A DNA stretch of 64,000 nucleotides from Vampirovibrionales bacterium (lineage in GTDB: Bacteria; Cyanobacteriota; Vampirovibrionia; Vampirovibrionales; Vampirovibrionaceae), in the NCBI GenBank assembly GCA_016712355.1, contig JADJRF010000005.1:806001-870000 (forward strand), read 5' to 3'. The notes under the pieces are model-generated. The model was not told the DNA's origin. It saw only the letters and a list, made by a program, of their open reading frames with translations, and ran no database searches. This document shows, in pieces, positions 16,052-24,322 of this stretch. The position numbers were made by a program, and so were the translations under genes. How positions within the stretch are numbered: the first letter of the stretch is position 1; each line of letters opens with the position of its first letter.

Positions 16052-17218
16052 CTACGCTGAGGGCGCGGCCGCGACCGCCGCCGGGGCGTTGCGCTCGTCC
16101 ATATCGGGATAATCCAGATGCAACGGGCCGTTATAGATCACCGAGGGACGAATCAGGCGGTTGTGATCGTGTTGCTCGATCACGTGCGCCGTCCAGCCCG
16201 CCACGCGCGCCAGCGCGAAGATCGGCGTGTAGATTTCCATCGGCAGGCCCATCACGTAATACAGGTAGGCCGTGGGGAAATCGACGTTGGCGAAGATGTT
16301 CTTTTCGCGGTGCATCGTATCGCGCACCACCGTGGCGATCTGGTGCCAGATTTCCTGCCCTTTCTGGTCGCAGAGCTGCTTGGCCAGATTAAAGAGCAGC
16401 GTGGCCCGCGGATCGCCGCTTTTGTAAGCGCGGTGACCGAAGCCCATGATTTTCTGGCGGTGGGCCAGCGCATTGAGGATGTACTGTTCGGCGTTTTCCG
16501 GCGCGCCGATCTCCAGCAGCATCTTCATCGCTTCCTCATTGGCGCCGCCGTGCAGCGGTCCTTTTAAAGCGCCGATGGCAGAAACCACGGCCGCATGCAT
16601 ATCGGCCAGCGTAGAAGCCGTCACGCGCGCGGCAAACGTCGAGGCGTTAAAGCCGTGATCGGCGTAAGCGATGAGGGTGATATCAAAGATTTTCTCGGTA
16701 CTTTCGTCCGGGCGCTCGCCGGTGAGCATGTACAGGAAGTTGGCCCCATGGCCCAGCGCCGGATCCGGGGCGATAATGGACAGACCGCGGGTCAAGCGGT
16801 AGCTATAGGCCACCAGCGTCGGGAAGACGGCGGTCAGGCGAATGGCTTTGCGCTGATTGGCGAGTTTGGCGTTGTCGTCAACGTCGATGTCATACAGGGC
16901 CAGCACCGAGACGGCCGAACGCACCAGATCCATGATATTGCCGTTGGCGGGGAACAGGCGCATAAAGTCGATGACTTCTTTGCGCGGCTCGCGGCCTTTT
17001 TTGAGCTGATCGCAGAAATGCTCGTACTCGTTTTGACGCGGCAGGCGGCCGTGAAGCAGCATGTAGGCCACTTCTTCATAAGTGGACTTCTCGGCCAGAT
17101 CGCGAATATCGTAGCCGCGGTACATCAGGCTGCTGCGTTCGGGGTTGACAAACGACAGGGCTGTTTCTCCTGCGATAACGCCTTCAAGCCCGGGGCTGTA
17201 AGAAGATTGGGTAGACAT
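16052..17218 (-). CDS. Citrate synthase or 2-methylcitrate synthase
   Basis: 388 residues from ATG 17218. It condenses acetyl-CoA or propionyl-CoA with oxaloacetate. Catalytic residues are His223 (LKGPLHGGANEEAM), His262 (GFGHRAYKSGDPRA) and Asp313 (ANVDFPTAYLY), as in type II dimeric enzymes. The downstream partner of a PrpB-like gene, it may be the methylcitrate enzyme PrpC, but sequence alone does not separate it from GltA. An in-frame ATG at 17410 with a perfect GGAGG 7 bases upstream would add 64 Ala/Ser/Arg-rich residues. I keep 17218 because family members start there. Confidence 0.9.
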   Translation of the reverse strand: MSTQSSYSPGLEGVIAGETALSFVNPERSSLMYRGYDIRDLAEKSTYEEVAYMLLHGRLPRQNEYEHFCDQLKKGREPRKEVIDFMRLFPANGNIMDLVRSAVSVLALYDIDVDDNAKLANQRKAIRLTAVFPTLVAYSYRLTRGLSIIAPDPALGHGANFLYMLTGERPDESTEKIFDITLIAYADHGFNASTFAARVTASTLADMHAAVVSAIGALKGPLHGGANEEAMKMLLEIGAPENAEQYILNALAHRQKIMGFGHRAYKSGDPRATLLFNLAKQLCDQKGQEIWHQIATVVRDTMHREKNIFANVDFPTAYLYYVMGLPMEIYTPIFALARVAGWTAHVIEQHDHNRLIRPSVIYNGPLHLDYPDMDERNAPAAVAAAPSA

Positions 17219-17562
17219 GGACGTGAGCTTCCCTTCCGTTTGGACTGTACAATAAAATCGGCGGCGCTCGTGCGCCTGATCGGCCGCATAGGCGGCTAAA
17301 ACCCGTTGAAGCGCGCGTATCCGCGAGGCGGACGCGACATGGCTCGCAGCGCTCCCCCCATCAGAGGCCGTCGCCGCAGACGCCTTTTTTGCAGATGCCC
17401 ATAATGCCATAGAAACGCCTCCTACGCCAGAGGGACCTCAATGCCTGCGCGCTAATGGCGCCCAGTTGCCGATGATGGATCGAGGGAGCGCCATTGCGCG
17501 GCTCTGTCAGAGCGCATTCTGATGGGCGCTCCAAGATCCCAACCTCTTGATGATCGCTGTTT
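17219..17562. other. Region between prpB and citrate synthase
   Basis: 344 bases. It holds the possible 64-codon N-terminal extension of the synthase (17219-17410). Overlapping it in another reverse frame is a 13-codon frame ending near 17361 (MGICKKGVCGDGL). An AT-rich patch at 17247-17258 could be a -10 for the short form. No terminator is visible. Confidence 0.35.
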
Positions 17563-18510
17563 TTAGGGCGCGTCGCGCGTCGTCGCGTCGCCATGACCCA
17601 AGGCGTCGTAAGCGGGATACCGCAGCAGGGCGTAAAGCGCCTTGCGATCCGTCATGCGCGATAACAATCCGGCCTGGCCGCCGTCGCGTCGCAACTGGCG
17701 CATCGCGTCTTCCACCGCGCGCATCATCACCCGAAACGCCGTCATTGGATATAGTACGGCATTATACCCGATCGCGGCGAAATCGGAAAGCGTCAGCAGG
17801 GGCGTCTTACCGAATTCGGTCATATTGGCCAGCAGCAACGCCGCGGGATAACGGGCGCGCAGGCCTTGAGCAAAGGTCTCAAATTCGCCGGGGGTGGTTA
17901 ACGCCTCGGGAAAAATCATGTCAGCGCCCGCCGCCAGATACGTTTGCGCCCGCGCAAGAGCCGCCTCCAGCCCCTCGACGGCGCGCGCGTCGGTTCGCGC
18001 AATAATCAGGAAATCCGGGTTGAGACGGGCGGCGACCGCCGCGCGGATTTTTTCGGCCATGGCTTCGGCCGGTATCAGCGTTTTACCCTCCAGATGGCCG
18101 CAACGCTTTGGGAACACCTGATCCTCAAGATGGAATCCTGCCAGCCCTTGGCGCTCATAGCTTTGTGTGGCGCGAAAGGTCTGGGCGGCCTCGCCGAACC
18201 CGGTATCGGCGTCGGCGATAGCGGGCAAATGGGTGGCGCGGGCGATGAATCCGGCCAGTTGCGCCATCTCTTCCAGTCCCAGCATGCCGATATCCGGGTA
18301 GCCCGCCACGCCGTTGTTGAGGCCTGCGCCCGAGACGTAAACGGCGTCAAAGCCCACGGCTTCGATAATTTGCGCGCTGATGGCGTTAAAGGCTCCCGGC
18401 AACGCCAGAGGCTGGCCGCTGTTCAGCAGTCGACGCAGCCGCGCGGGTTTATCCACACCCGGATTCAGCAGCGGGCTGATATTGGGGAGACGATCGCTCA
18501 CAGGGTCCAT
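17563..18510 (-). CDS. prpB: Methylisocitrate lyase / PEP mutase family
   Basis: 315 residues, of the isocitrate lyase/PEP mutase superfamily. It cleaves 2-methylisocitrate to pyruvate and succinate in the methylcitrate cycle of propionate use. Seen: metal-binding DADTGFG (residues 100-106), the catalytic loop EDQVFPKRCGHLEGK with Cys137, and the IARTDARAVEGLEAA strand. The KRCGH loop with Cys supports a lyase rather than a mutase. It lies directly upstream of the synthase gene on the same strand, the usual prpB-prpC pairing; prpD is not in the window. No clear ribosome site precedes ATG 18510. Confidence 0.88.
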   Translation of the reverse strand: MDPVSDRLPNISPLLNPGVDKPARLRRLLNSGQPLALPGAFNAISAQIIEAVGFDAVYVSGAGLNNGVAGYPDIGMLGLEEMAQLAGFIARATHLPAIADADTGFGEAAQTFRATQSYERQGLAGFHLEDQVFPKRCGHLEGKTLIPAEAMAEKIRAAVAARLNPDFLIIARTDARAVEGLEAALARAQTYLAAGADMIFPEALTTPGEFETFAQGLRARYPAALLLANMTEFGKTPLLTLSDFAAIGYNAVLYPMTAFRVMMRAVEDAMRQLRRDGGQAGLLSRMTDRKALYALLRYPAYDALGHGDATTRDAP

Positions 18511-18604
18511 GTTGCCATTGTAAGGCCGCGCGCGGATGGCATCAAATTCAACTCAACAGTTTCTATATTTATATAATCTTTTTTCGATGGGGTGAGACCG
18601 TGAC

Positions 18605-19600
18605 ATGGCGACTCTGGAATGGTTACGGCAATCGGGCTATACAAACGCGCAGCTTCAGGGCGTGCCTGTTTATCTGGCGCAGGGGACGGCGCCGTCTCAT
18701 CGCAACGCGGTGGATCAGGCGCTGGCGGGATTAAGGCCCGGCATGAAGCGCTTTCTGGCGGACACGCTGGTCATCGGCGTATCGACAACTCTCTCACAAG
18801 TTCCGCCTGCGGCCCTTCATACGCCTCCTGACAAGCTGAAGGCTCTGCTTGGGGAGGGGCTGCCCGGTTATTTCCCAAGGGGCTTCTCGTACGCGGGCCA
18901 TTATCCGTATCTGGCGATGCCGCAAACATTTCCGCTGCCGCGCGGCGCGCGTCTGGGCGACGAGATGGATCTTGACGCGTTTCCAGAGGCCGTGACGCGC
19001 GGGATCCTGTATCATGAGCTGGCGCACCACGTGGGTTATCAGTCCAATCCGTCTGAAAAAGGCGTCGCTGATTCTCTGAATGAATCGCATGCGTATCAAC
19101 AGGCTTATCTTGCCGATATTGAGCATGTGCGCGTCTTGCGCGACGCTGGACTGTTGCGACCGGCGGCGCCCCCTCCTGCGCAGCCGACAGAGCATCCGCA
19201 AGGTTCGCTCGACGGGCTTCTTGAAGAAGAGGGCCTGAAGGCCTCCCTTCGCGGCAGTGAAGAAACCTTTGCGGATCAGGTCGCCCGTCACGTCTTCGGC
19301 CGCAATTCGTTTGAAGCGATAGCCGAAGAAATGCAGGCCCGGCGTATCCCTATCGACACGCGTCTGGATCCGGCCAATGCCGACCTGTTTCCTCATAGCA
19401 ATGCGCTGATTCGGGAATGGGCGGCGAAATTACCGCGCGTCAACGATGATCCGCGCCGCCTGACGCTTCAGGCGCAAGAACCCAACCTGCGTTTTCGCCA
19501 TCAGCTCATGGGCGAGTACGGCCAAGCCTTGTCGAAGGACCTAATCGATCCCGAGGCGCTTGGCAATAAAACGTTTATTCGGCGATTTTTCACAGAATAG
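18605..19600 (+). CDS. Putative HExxH zinc metallopeptidase, unknown family
   Basis: 331 residues. The centre has GILYHELAHHVGY with H137-E138-x2-H141, a zinc-protease signature. About 80 residues later SEETFADQVARHVFG offers a Glu (219 or 220) as third zinc ligand and a following Asp, a gluzincin-type order that recalls anthrax lethal factor-like domains. The N-terminal 130 residues have no motif I know, and no signal peptide or membrane helix is present, so it may act in the cytoplasm or be exported by another route. The upstream region is AT-rich (18561-18590). GGGGTGAG precedes the ATG by 7-8 bases. Protease activity is an inference. Confidence 0.7.
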   Translation: MATLEWLRQSGYTNAQLQGVPVYLAQGTAPSHRNAVDQALAGLRPGMKRFLADTLVIGVSTTLSQVPPAALHTPPDKLKALLGEGLPGYFPRGFSYAGHYPYLAMPQTFPLPRGARLGDEMDLDAFPEAVTRGILYHELAHHVGYQSNPSEKGVADSLNESHAYQQAYLADIEHVRVLRDAGLLRPAAPPPAQPTEHPQGSLDGLLEEEGLKASLRGSEETFADQVARHVFGRNSFEAIAEEMQARRIPIDTRLDPANADLFPHSNALIREWAAKLPRVNDDPRRLTLQAQEPNLRFRHQLMGEYGQALSKDLIDPEALGNKTFIRRFFTE

Positions 19601-19616
19601 CGTTTGTTATTGGCGC

Positions 19617-21983
19617 TTACAGCGCTTCGAGCTTGACGTAGCGCGGATCGAGGAGTTTCTTGCCCTCGATTTTGTCGAACTGGATGTTATACAGAGCGCG
19701 CTCGCCGGTGGCAATCACCTGCTCGACGACGCCATCGCCAAAGCGGGGATGGCGCACGCGCTGGCCGGTTTTCAGAATGCCGGCGGTCCCCTGAAAACTG
19801 CGCGTGGCCCGCGCCGGACCACTGCCCGCCGACGATCCGCCGCCGGGGCGAGCAACGGCCGGGCGCGCCGATGACAGAGAGCCGCCCTCTGGGCTCAAAC
19901 TGCCGCCCGCGCGGCCCAATGCGGATCCTGCCGGGCGAGACGTTTCATCGCGGCGCGGCAAGGGGGCGGCGTCACGATCCAGACTGTAAGAGCCCGACAG
20001 CAAATGCGTGGGAATTTCCGACAGAAAGCGGCTTGGTTTGGAATAGCGCAACTCGCCGAAGACCATGCGCCGACGCGTAAAGCTCATAAACAGGCGCTCT
20101 TCGGCGCGGGTGACGCCGACATACATCAGGCGGCGCTCTTCTTCCATGCCGTCTTTATCGGCCAGCGCGCGCGCGTGCGGAAACAGGCCTTCTTCCAGCC
20201 CGACCAGAAACACCACGGGGTATTCCAGGCCCTTGGCCGCGTGCAGTGTCATCAGGACAGGCTTGTTTTCGGCAGGTTCTGCGGTGTCGATATCGCTGAG
20301 CAAGGCCATCTGCGTCAGAAAATCCACCAGCTCGCCGCCGGGATTTTCCTGCAGGAAGCGGCGCGCGACGTTGACGAATTCTTCGACGTTGGCGACGCGG
20401 CCTTCTGCGTCAGTGGGGTCTTCCAGGCGCAGCGCCTCATAAAGGCCCGTTTTTTCAAGGATGGCCAGAATCAGCGCATCCAGCGCCATTTCCTGCGCAT
20501 CGGCCTTGAGGGTCTCTAAAACGGCCACGAAAGCCGCAATGGACTTCAGCGCCTTTGGCTTCATCTCGGGGACGTCTGAAGCGCGCTTAAGCAGTGGGTA
20601 CAACGCGAGGCCCTCGCGCTGGGCGGCGGTTTCGAGGTAGTCCAGCGACGTCTTGCCGATGCCGCGCGCCGGGACATTGAGGACGCGTTTGACGCTGTAA
20701 CTGTCCAGCTCGTTAAAAATAACAGTCAGATAGGCCAGAATATCCTTGATTTCGCGGCGTTCGTAGAACTTGAGGCCCCCGATCATCGTGTAGCCGATGC
20801 CTTTTGCGATGAAGGCGTCTTCCATCGCCCGGCTTTGCGAATTTGTCCGGTACAGAATCGCGCAATCACCGCGCTGACACTGGCTTTTATCGGCCATCTC
20901 GATGATTTTGTCGACCACAAAGCGCGCTTCATCCATCTCATCGCGCGATTCCAGACAGAAGGTCTGCGCGCCCTCGCCGCGCACGGCTTGCAGCTCTTTG
21001 GGCATGCGATCGGCGTTGTTTTCAATAATGGCGTTGGCGACCGCCAGAATATTGGCCGTGGAGCGGTAATTCTCCTGCAGTTTGATCAGCGCCGCGTCGG
21101 GAAAGTCTTTCTGGAAGTTAAGGCAAATACGGAAATTGGCCCCGCGCCAGCTATAAATGGATTGATCGACGTCGCCGACAACCGTCAGACTGCGCGTGCG
21201 CCAGAGTTCGCGCTGGGCGACGACGCTGCGATCGGTTTTGGCGCAGCCTTCTACCAGCAAGCGCACCCATTCGTACTGCGCCTCATTGGTGTCCTGGAAC
21301 TCATCGACCAGCACATGCTCAAACTGTCCGTGATATTGCGCCAGCACGTCGGGGCGCGCCTGAAGCAGGCGGACGGTGATCATCAGCAGATCGTCGAAAT
21401 CCAGCGCATTATTGCGCGAGAGCGTCGCCTCGTAGGCATCGTAAATCTGGGCAAGCTTTTCCGAACGAAAATCCTTGGCAGAAGAGCCGTAATCGTAGGC
21501 GTCAATGAGCTTGTTTTTGAGTTCGCTGATAAGAAAGCGGATATTGCGAGGATTGTAGACCTTATCATCCAGATTCAGCTCTTGAATAGCAGCCTTGACG
21601 GCCCCTTGAGAGTCGCTCTGATCGTAAATGACAAAGTTATTGGTCCAGGTGCGGCCCGTCTGCGCTTGATAATGCAAGAGATCGCGTCGCAGCATGCGGC
21701 TGCACATGCTGTGAAACGTGCCAATCCACAGGTCGCGGGCGGCTTGATCGCCGACCTGCTTTTTAATGCGCTCTTTCATCTCGCGCGCGGCTTTATTCGT
21801 AAAAGTGACGGCTAAGATTCGAGGCGATTCGAGCCCGCGCGCAAGCATGTGCGCGATACGATGCGTCAAGACGCGCGTCTTTCCGCTGCCTGCGCCCGCA
21901 AGCACCAGCAGGGGGCCGGTCTCGTGCGTGACGGCGGCGCGTTGATTCGGGTTCAGACTGTCGAGATTGAGGCTGTCGAGCAT
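19617..21983 (-). CDS. pcrA: ATP-dependent DNA helicase PcrA/UvrD
   Basis: 788 residues, a superfamily 1A 3'-5' helicase used in nucleotide excision repair and in removing RecA and stalled polymerase. Walker A LAGAGSGKT is at residues 28-36. Other motifs seen: TFTNKAAREMKERI, DEFQDTN, GDVDQSIYSWRGA, LQENYRST, TLHAAKGLEYPVVFLVG and VGVTRAEERLFMSFT. A Gly/Ser/Arg-rich linker leads to a C-terminal Tudor-like piece (FGDGVVEQV ... LLDPRYVKL), typical of PcrA. ATG 21983 with GGAGG 5 bases upstream is preferred over ATG 22013. Confidence 0.95.
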   Translation of the reverse strand: MLDSLNLDSLNPNQRAAVTHETGPLLVLAGAGSGKTRVLTHRIAHMLARGLESPRILAVTFTNKAAREMKERIKKQVGDQAARDLWIGTFHSMCSRMLRRDLLHYQAQTGRTWTNNFVIYDQSDSQGAVKAAIQELNLDDKVYNPRNIRFLISELKNKLIDAYDYGSSAKDFRSEKLAQIYDAYEATLSRNNALDFDDLLMITVRLLQARPDVLAQYHGQFEHVLVDEFQDTNEAQYEWVRLLVEGCAKTDRSVVAQRELWRTRSLTVVGDVDQSIYSWRGANFRICLNFQKDFPDAALIKLQENYRSTANILAVANAIIENNADRMPKELQAVRGEGAQTFCLESRDEMDEARFVVDKIIEMADKSQCQRGDCAILYRTNSQSRAMEDAFIAKGIGYTMIGGLKFYERREIKDILAYLTVIFNELDSYSVKRVLNVPARGIGKTSLDYLETAAQREGLALYPLLKRASDVPEMKPKALKSIAAFVAVLETLKADAQEMALDALILAILEKTGLYEALRLEDPTDAEGRVANVEEFVNVARRFLQENPGGELVDFLTQMALLSDIDTAEPAENKPVLMTLHAAKGLEYPVVFLVGLEEGLFPHARALADKDGMEEERRLMYVGVTRAEERLFMSFTRRRMVFGELRYSKPSRFLSEIPTHLLSGSYSLDRDAAPLPRRDETSRPAGSALGRAGGSLSPEGGSLSSARPAVARPGGGSSAGSGPARATRSFQGTAGILKTGQRVRHPRFGDGVVEQVIATGERALYNIQFDKIEGKKLLDPRYVKLEAL

Positions 21984-22286
21984 GGCGGCCTCCGGTGCGG
22001 CGAGTTCTCTCATCCCTTGCTTGCGTCCTTCTCAAGTTGCGCGAGGTTGCGCGCGCTGCGGATTCGCGTCGCGCCCGGCGCCTTGTCATCACGCGGCGGG
22101 GCCGGGACGCTGGCGCGGGGCAATCCGCCTCTGGCGCTCCAGCGGAATTGTACTATAATAGATCCGCTCAACCGGGTTTTGTTGGCGGATGTAACGCTTT
22201 CCTCTCGCAAGGCGGCGTGTTTCCACTCTGCGAAGTTTGCTTTGAGCGCGTAGCGTCTGCCTGGAGCGTGTTGGATCTCGCCCTTT
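21984..22286. other. Divergent intergenic region pcrA / SLOG protein
   Basis: 303 bases without a supported gene. It contains a perfect TATAAT at 22154-22159 on the forward strand. No repeat or terminator was noticed. Confidence 0.35.
22154..22159 (+). promoter_or_regulatory. Consensus -10 box upstream of the SLOG-fold gene
   Basis: TATAAT with no good -35 at 17 bases. The implied leader is about 120 bases. Confidence 0.3.
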
Positions 22287-22919
22287 ATGGACATAGAAAC
22301 ACTGCGGCCCGCCGCCCTTTCCCCTTTCAGCGCCCTGTCCCTGAAAACCCTTTTGGCCCGCGCCGATGACCCGGATCTGCCGGAAGCCGGACAGATTCTC
22401 AGCGTGCAAAACCGCGATGAGGGGGCCGACGACCCGGATCCCGAAGATCAGCTCGCCGCAGAATTCAGCGCGTTTCGCCAGCCGGTCAAGAATATCGCCA
22501 TTATTGGCAGCCGTAACATCCCGCTGCCGCACCAGAACCTGATTGAAGCGCTGGCCTACATGCTGGTGAAAGACGGCAATACGCTGATCACCAGCGGCGG
22601 ATCGTCTGGGGCCAACGCCGCAACGATTCGCGGCGCGATGCGCGCCAACCCCGACAAGCTCAAGGTGATGCTGCCGCAGACCATCGGTCAACAGCCGCCG
22701 GACGTGCAGAATCAGCTGATCGGCGTGCCGAATATCATTGAGCACCCGGATTGGGCGATGATGACGCTGGCCGACGCCAGCTGGCTGTGCAATCGCGAGA
22801 TTGTCGACGCCTGTCAGCAACTGATTCTGACGCTGTTCCATGACAGTCACACGCTGCTCAAGACGATTGAGTACGCCGAAGAGCAGCATAAGATCGTCAC
22901 GACGTTCTTTCTGGATTAA
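22287..22919 (+). CDS. SLOG-superfamily (DprA-like Rossmann) protein
   Basis: 210 residues. The core IAIIGSRNIPLPHQ, then ITSGGSSGANAATIRGAM, is the nucleotide-binding pattern of the DprA/LOG (SLOG) superfamily, with a first strand ending in GSR and a Gly-rich turn. There is no C-terminal DprA winged helix, so it is not standard DprA. Stand-alone proteins of this kind are often labelled recombination-mediator-like in Cyanobacteria. The first 65 residues are acidic and specific to this protein. Ligand and function are unknown. No strong ribosome site precedes the ATG. Confidence 0.65.
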   Translation: MDIETLRPAALSPFSALSLKTLLARADDPDLPEAGQILSVQNRDEGADDPDPEDQLAAEFSAFRQPVKNIAIIGSRNIPLPHQNLIEALAYMLVKDGNTLITSGGSSGANAATIRGAMRANPDKLKVMLPQTIGQQPPDVQNQLIGVPNIIEHPDWAMMTLADASWLCNREIVDACQQLILTLFHDSHTLLKTIEYAEEQHKIVTTFFLD

Positions 22920-22940
22920 GCTTCCGCGTAATCTGGATCC

Positions 22941-22973
22941 AAAACGCCCGCCCTGATTTCCGGGGCGGGCGTT
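22941..22973 (-). terminator. Terminator of the small membrane protein genes
   Basis: A perfect 11-bp stem (AACGCCCGCCC/GGGCGGGCGTT) with a 9-base loop. Read on the reverse strand it is followed by a short T-run. It lies between converging genes and may serve both. Confidence 0.65.
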
Positions 22974-22991
22974 GGCATAATGGCTCGACAA

Positions 22992-23447
22992 TCAGGCGAT
23001 GACGTCGCTGGCGGCGGGCTTGTCCTCAGCATGCGGCGCATCAAGAGGCGCGTCGTTGGCTTCTACCGGCGGCGGCGGCGTGGTCGGCGCGAATATAAAG
23101 CTGAGGCCCCAGCCGATCATCAGGCCCAGCAATGTGCCGGGACCTGGCAACACCAGCGAGCCGAGGACGGCGCCTGCGATGCCTGACACCCAGGCGTTGC
23201 CTTTCCAGTTGCCGTTGGGACTGGTGGGCAGGGCGAAGAAGTTCTTGAGACGCTGGGTCAGCGGCACGGTTTGCGGCGGCAGTGAATCCCCCGTGGCGGC
23301 GACGTCTTCGACGTGAGCATGCGAATGGCCGCATCCGGGGCCGTGGACATGGGCATGATCCTCTTGGTGACCGAAGCGCGTCGGCGTGGCGGCAGACGGG
23401 ATCGATCCGGCGAAACGGGCGGCAGGCGTCAGGGCAGAAATCGTCAT
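22992..23447 (-). CDS. Small membrane protein with His-rich segment
   Basis: 151 residues, family unknown. Residues about 26-47 are very His-rich (HAHVHGPGCGHSHAHVE), suggesting metal binding. A Gly-rich hydrophobic segment near residues 90-120 (GIAGAVLGSLVLPGPGTLLG and onward) should span the membrane. The C-terminus is Pro/Ala/Asp-rich. Its opening (ISALTPAARF ... TPTRFG) resembles that of the next gene upstream, so the two look like diverged tandem copies. AAGAGG lies about 11 bases upstream of the ATG. Confidence 0.6.
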   Translation of the reverse strand: MTISALTPAARFAGSIPSAATPTRFGHQEDHAHVHGPGCGHSHAHVEDVAATGDSLPPQTVPLTQRLKNFFALPTSPNGNWKGNAWVSGIAGAVLGSLVLPGPGTLLGLMIGWGLSFIFAPTTPPPPVEANDAPLDAPHAEDKPAASDVIA

Positions 23448-23478
23448 AGAAGGGTAAACCTCTTGGGGTTAGGGAGAT

Positions 23479-23913
23479 TCAGGCAAGGAAGGATCTGGAG
23501 GGTGTGGGAAAGGATGCAGTCGGGTCGCCGCAGGCGGACATAAAGCGGGAGGTCAGCATAACAGCAATCAACGTCACCACCATGGCGGGAATAGTGGCAA
23601 TCGAACCAATTCCCAGCAGGGGAATCGACAGCAACAGGCCGCTCACGGTTCCCAGCGCCAAGTCGCCGGGCAGTGAGCCGGGCCAAATATAATGGTGCGC
23701 CTTCCAGTCAGCAGGCGTAAAATAGGCGCCCATGGCCTTGACGCCTGCGGTGAGGCGCTGCAGAATCGTCGGCTTAGTGGGCGAGCTTTTCGGCGGAAGC
23801 GACGCGTCGCGGTCACCGCCAAAGCGTGACGGCGTGACCGCCGCAGGTGGACTCAGACGCGACACAGCGCCAGCGGGAGAGGCAGCGTTAGAGACGGCGG
23901 AGACGGACATCAT
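23479..23913 (-). CDS. Small membrane protein, relative of its neighbour
   Basis: About 144 residues, unknown function. The N-terminus (SVSAVSNAASP ... VTPSRFGGDRD) matches the pattern of the downstream protein. It lacks the His-rich stretch, and two hydrophobic segments follow (LALGTVSGLLLSIPLLGIG and TIPAMVVTLIAVML). ATG 23913 is chosen over ATG 23937 because GGAG lies 12 bases upstream of the former and nothing precedes the latter. The two genes are 31 bases apart and probably co-transcribed. Confidence 0.55.
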   Translation of the reverse strand: MMSVSAVSNAASPAGAVSRLSPPAAVTPSRFGGDRDASLPPKSSPTKPTILQRLTAGVKAMGAYFTPADWKAHHYIWPGSLPGDLALGTVSGLLLSIPLLGIGSIATIPAMVVTLIAVMLTSRFMSACGDPTASFPTPSRSFLA

Positions 23914-23969
23914 GGGGACAGGCTGCTCCTGAAGCATCTGAAATCTGAGCGCAGGGTCGTGCGGATCAT

Positions 23970-24001
23970 GGGATGGGTCTTACTAGGGATGGGTCTTACT
24001 G
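23970..24001. repeat. 16-bp tandem repeat, two copies
   Basis: GGGATGGGTCTTACTA at 23970-23985 is repeated at 23986-24001 with one change in the last base, and a degenerate third start follows. Confidence 0.6.
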
Positions 24002-24067
24002 GGAACGTATCTCACTGGGCGTATCAAACCGGCGCGCGCGCAGAAGTTGTTAAGGGCGGCCGTGAGC

Positions 24068-24083
24068 GTAACATCCCTGTTAC
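24068..24083. promoter_or_regulatory. Operator-like inverted repeat
   Basis: GTAACA-TCCC-TGTTAC has perfect 6-bp arms and a 4-base spacer. The factor is unknown. Confidence 0.3.
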
Positions 24084-24322
24084 AGCGGCGACAGCGCTTG
24101 ATAGAGCCAACGGCCCTGAAGGGCCAAAATTGCGCTTCAGGGTCGTCGGGGGGGGCCGCTGGACGCGTTTAGGCGCTTGTTGACGCGCAAGCAGCCAACG
24201 GAGATGATAATGGGCAACGGGCTGCCTCCTGCATCACGAGATAGTATGCAGGCCCGGGCGACTTATCCGCTGAGACGCCTGCGCATGGGGGCCACTCGCA
24301 GGAAATTCCAGGAGAATCTCAA

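Larger units (their letters stand above)
23914..24322. other. Intergenic region before pyrF
   Basis: 409 bases without a credible gene. It contains a 16-bp tandem repeat (23970-24001), a 16-bp palindrome (24068-24083) and a possible hairpin with GCAGCC/GGCTGC arms around 24190-24223. These may regulate pyrF or the reverse-strand pair. Confidence 0.4.

Noticed and set aside
20835..21815. 326-codon forward frame opposite pcrA
   Set aside because: Shadow of the helicase gene; no motif, no start signals.
23959..24183. 74-codon forward frame before pyrF
   Set aside because: It reads through the tandem repeat and palindrome, has no ribosome site and no protein-like features.
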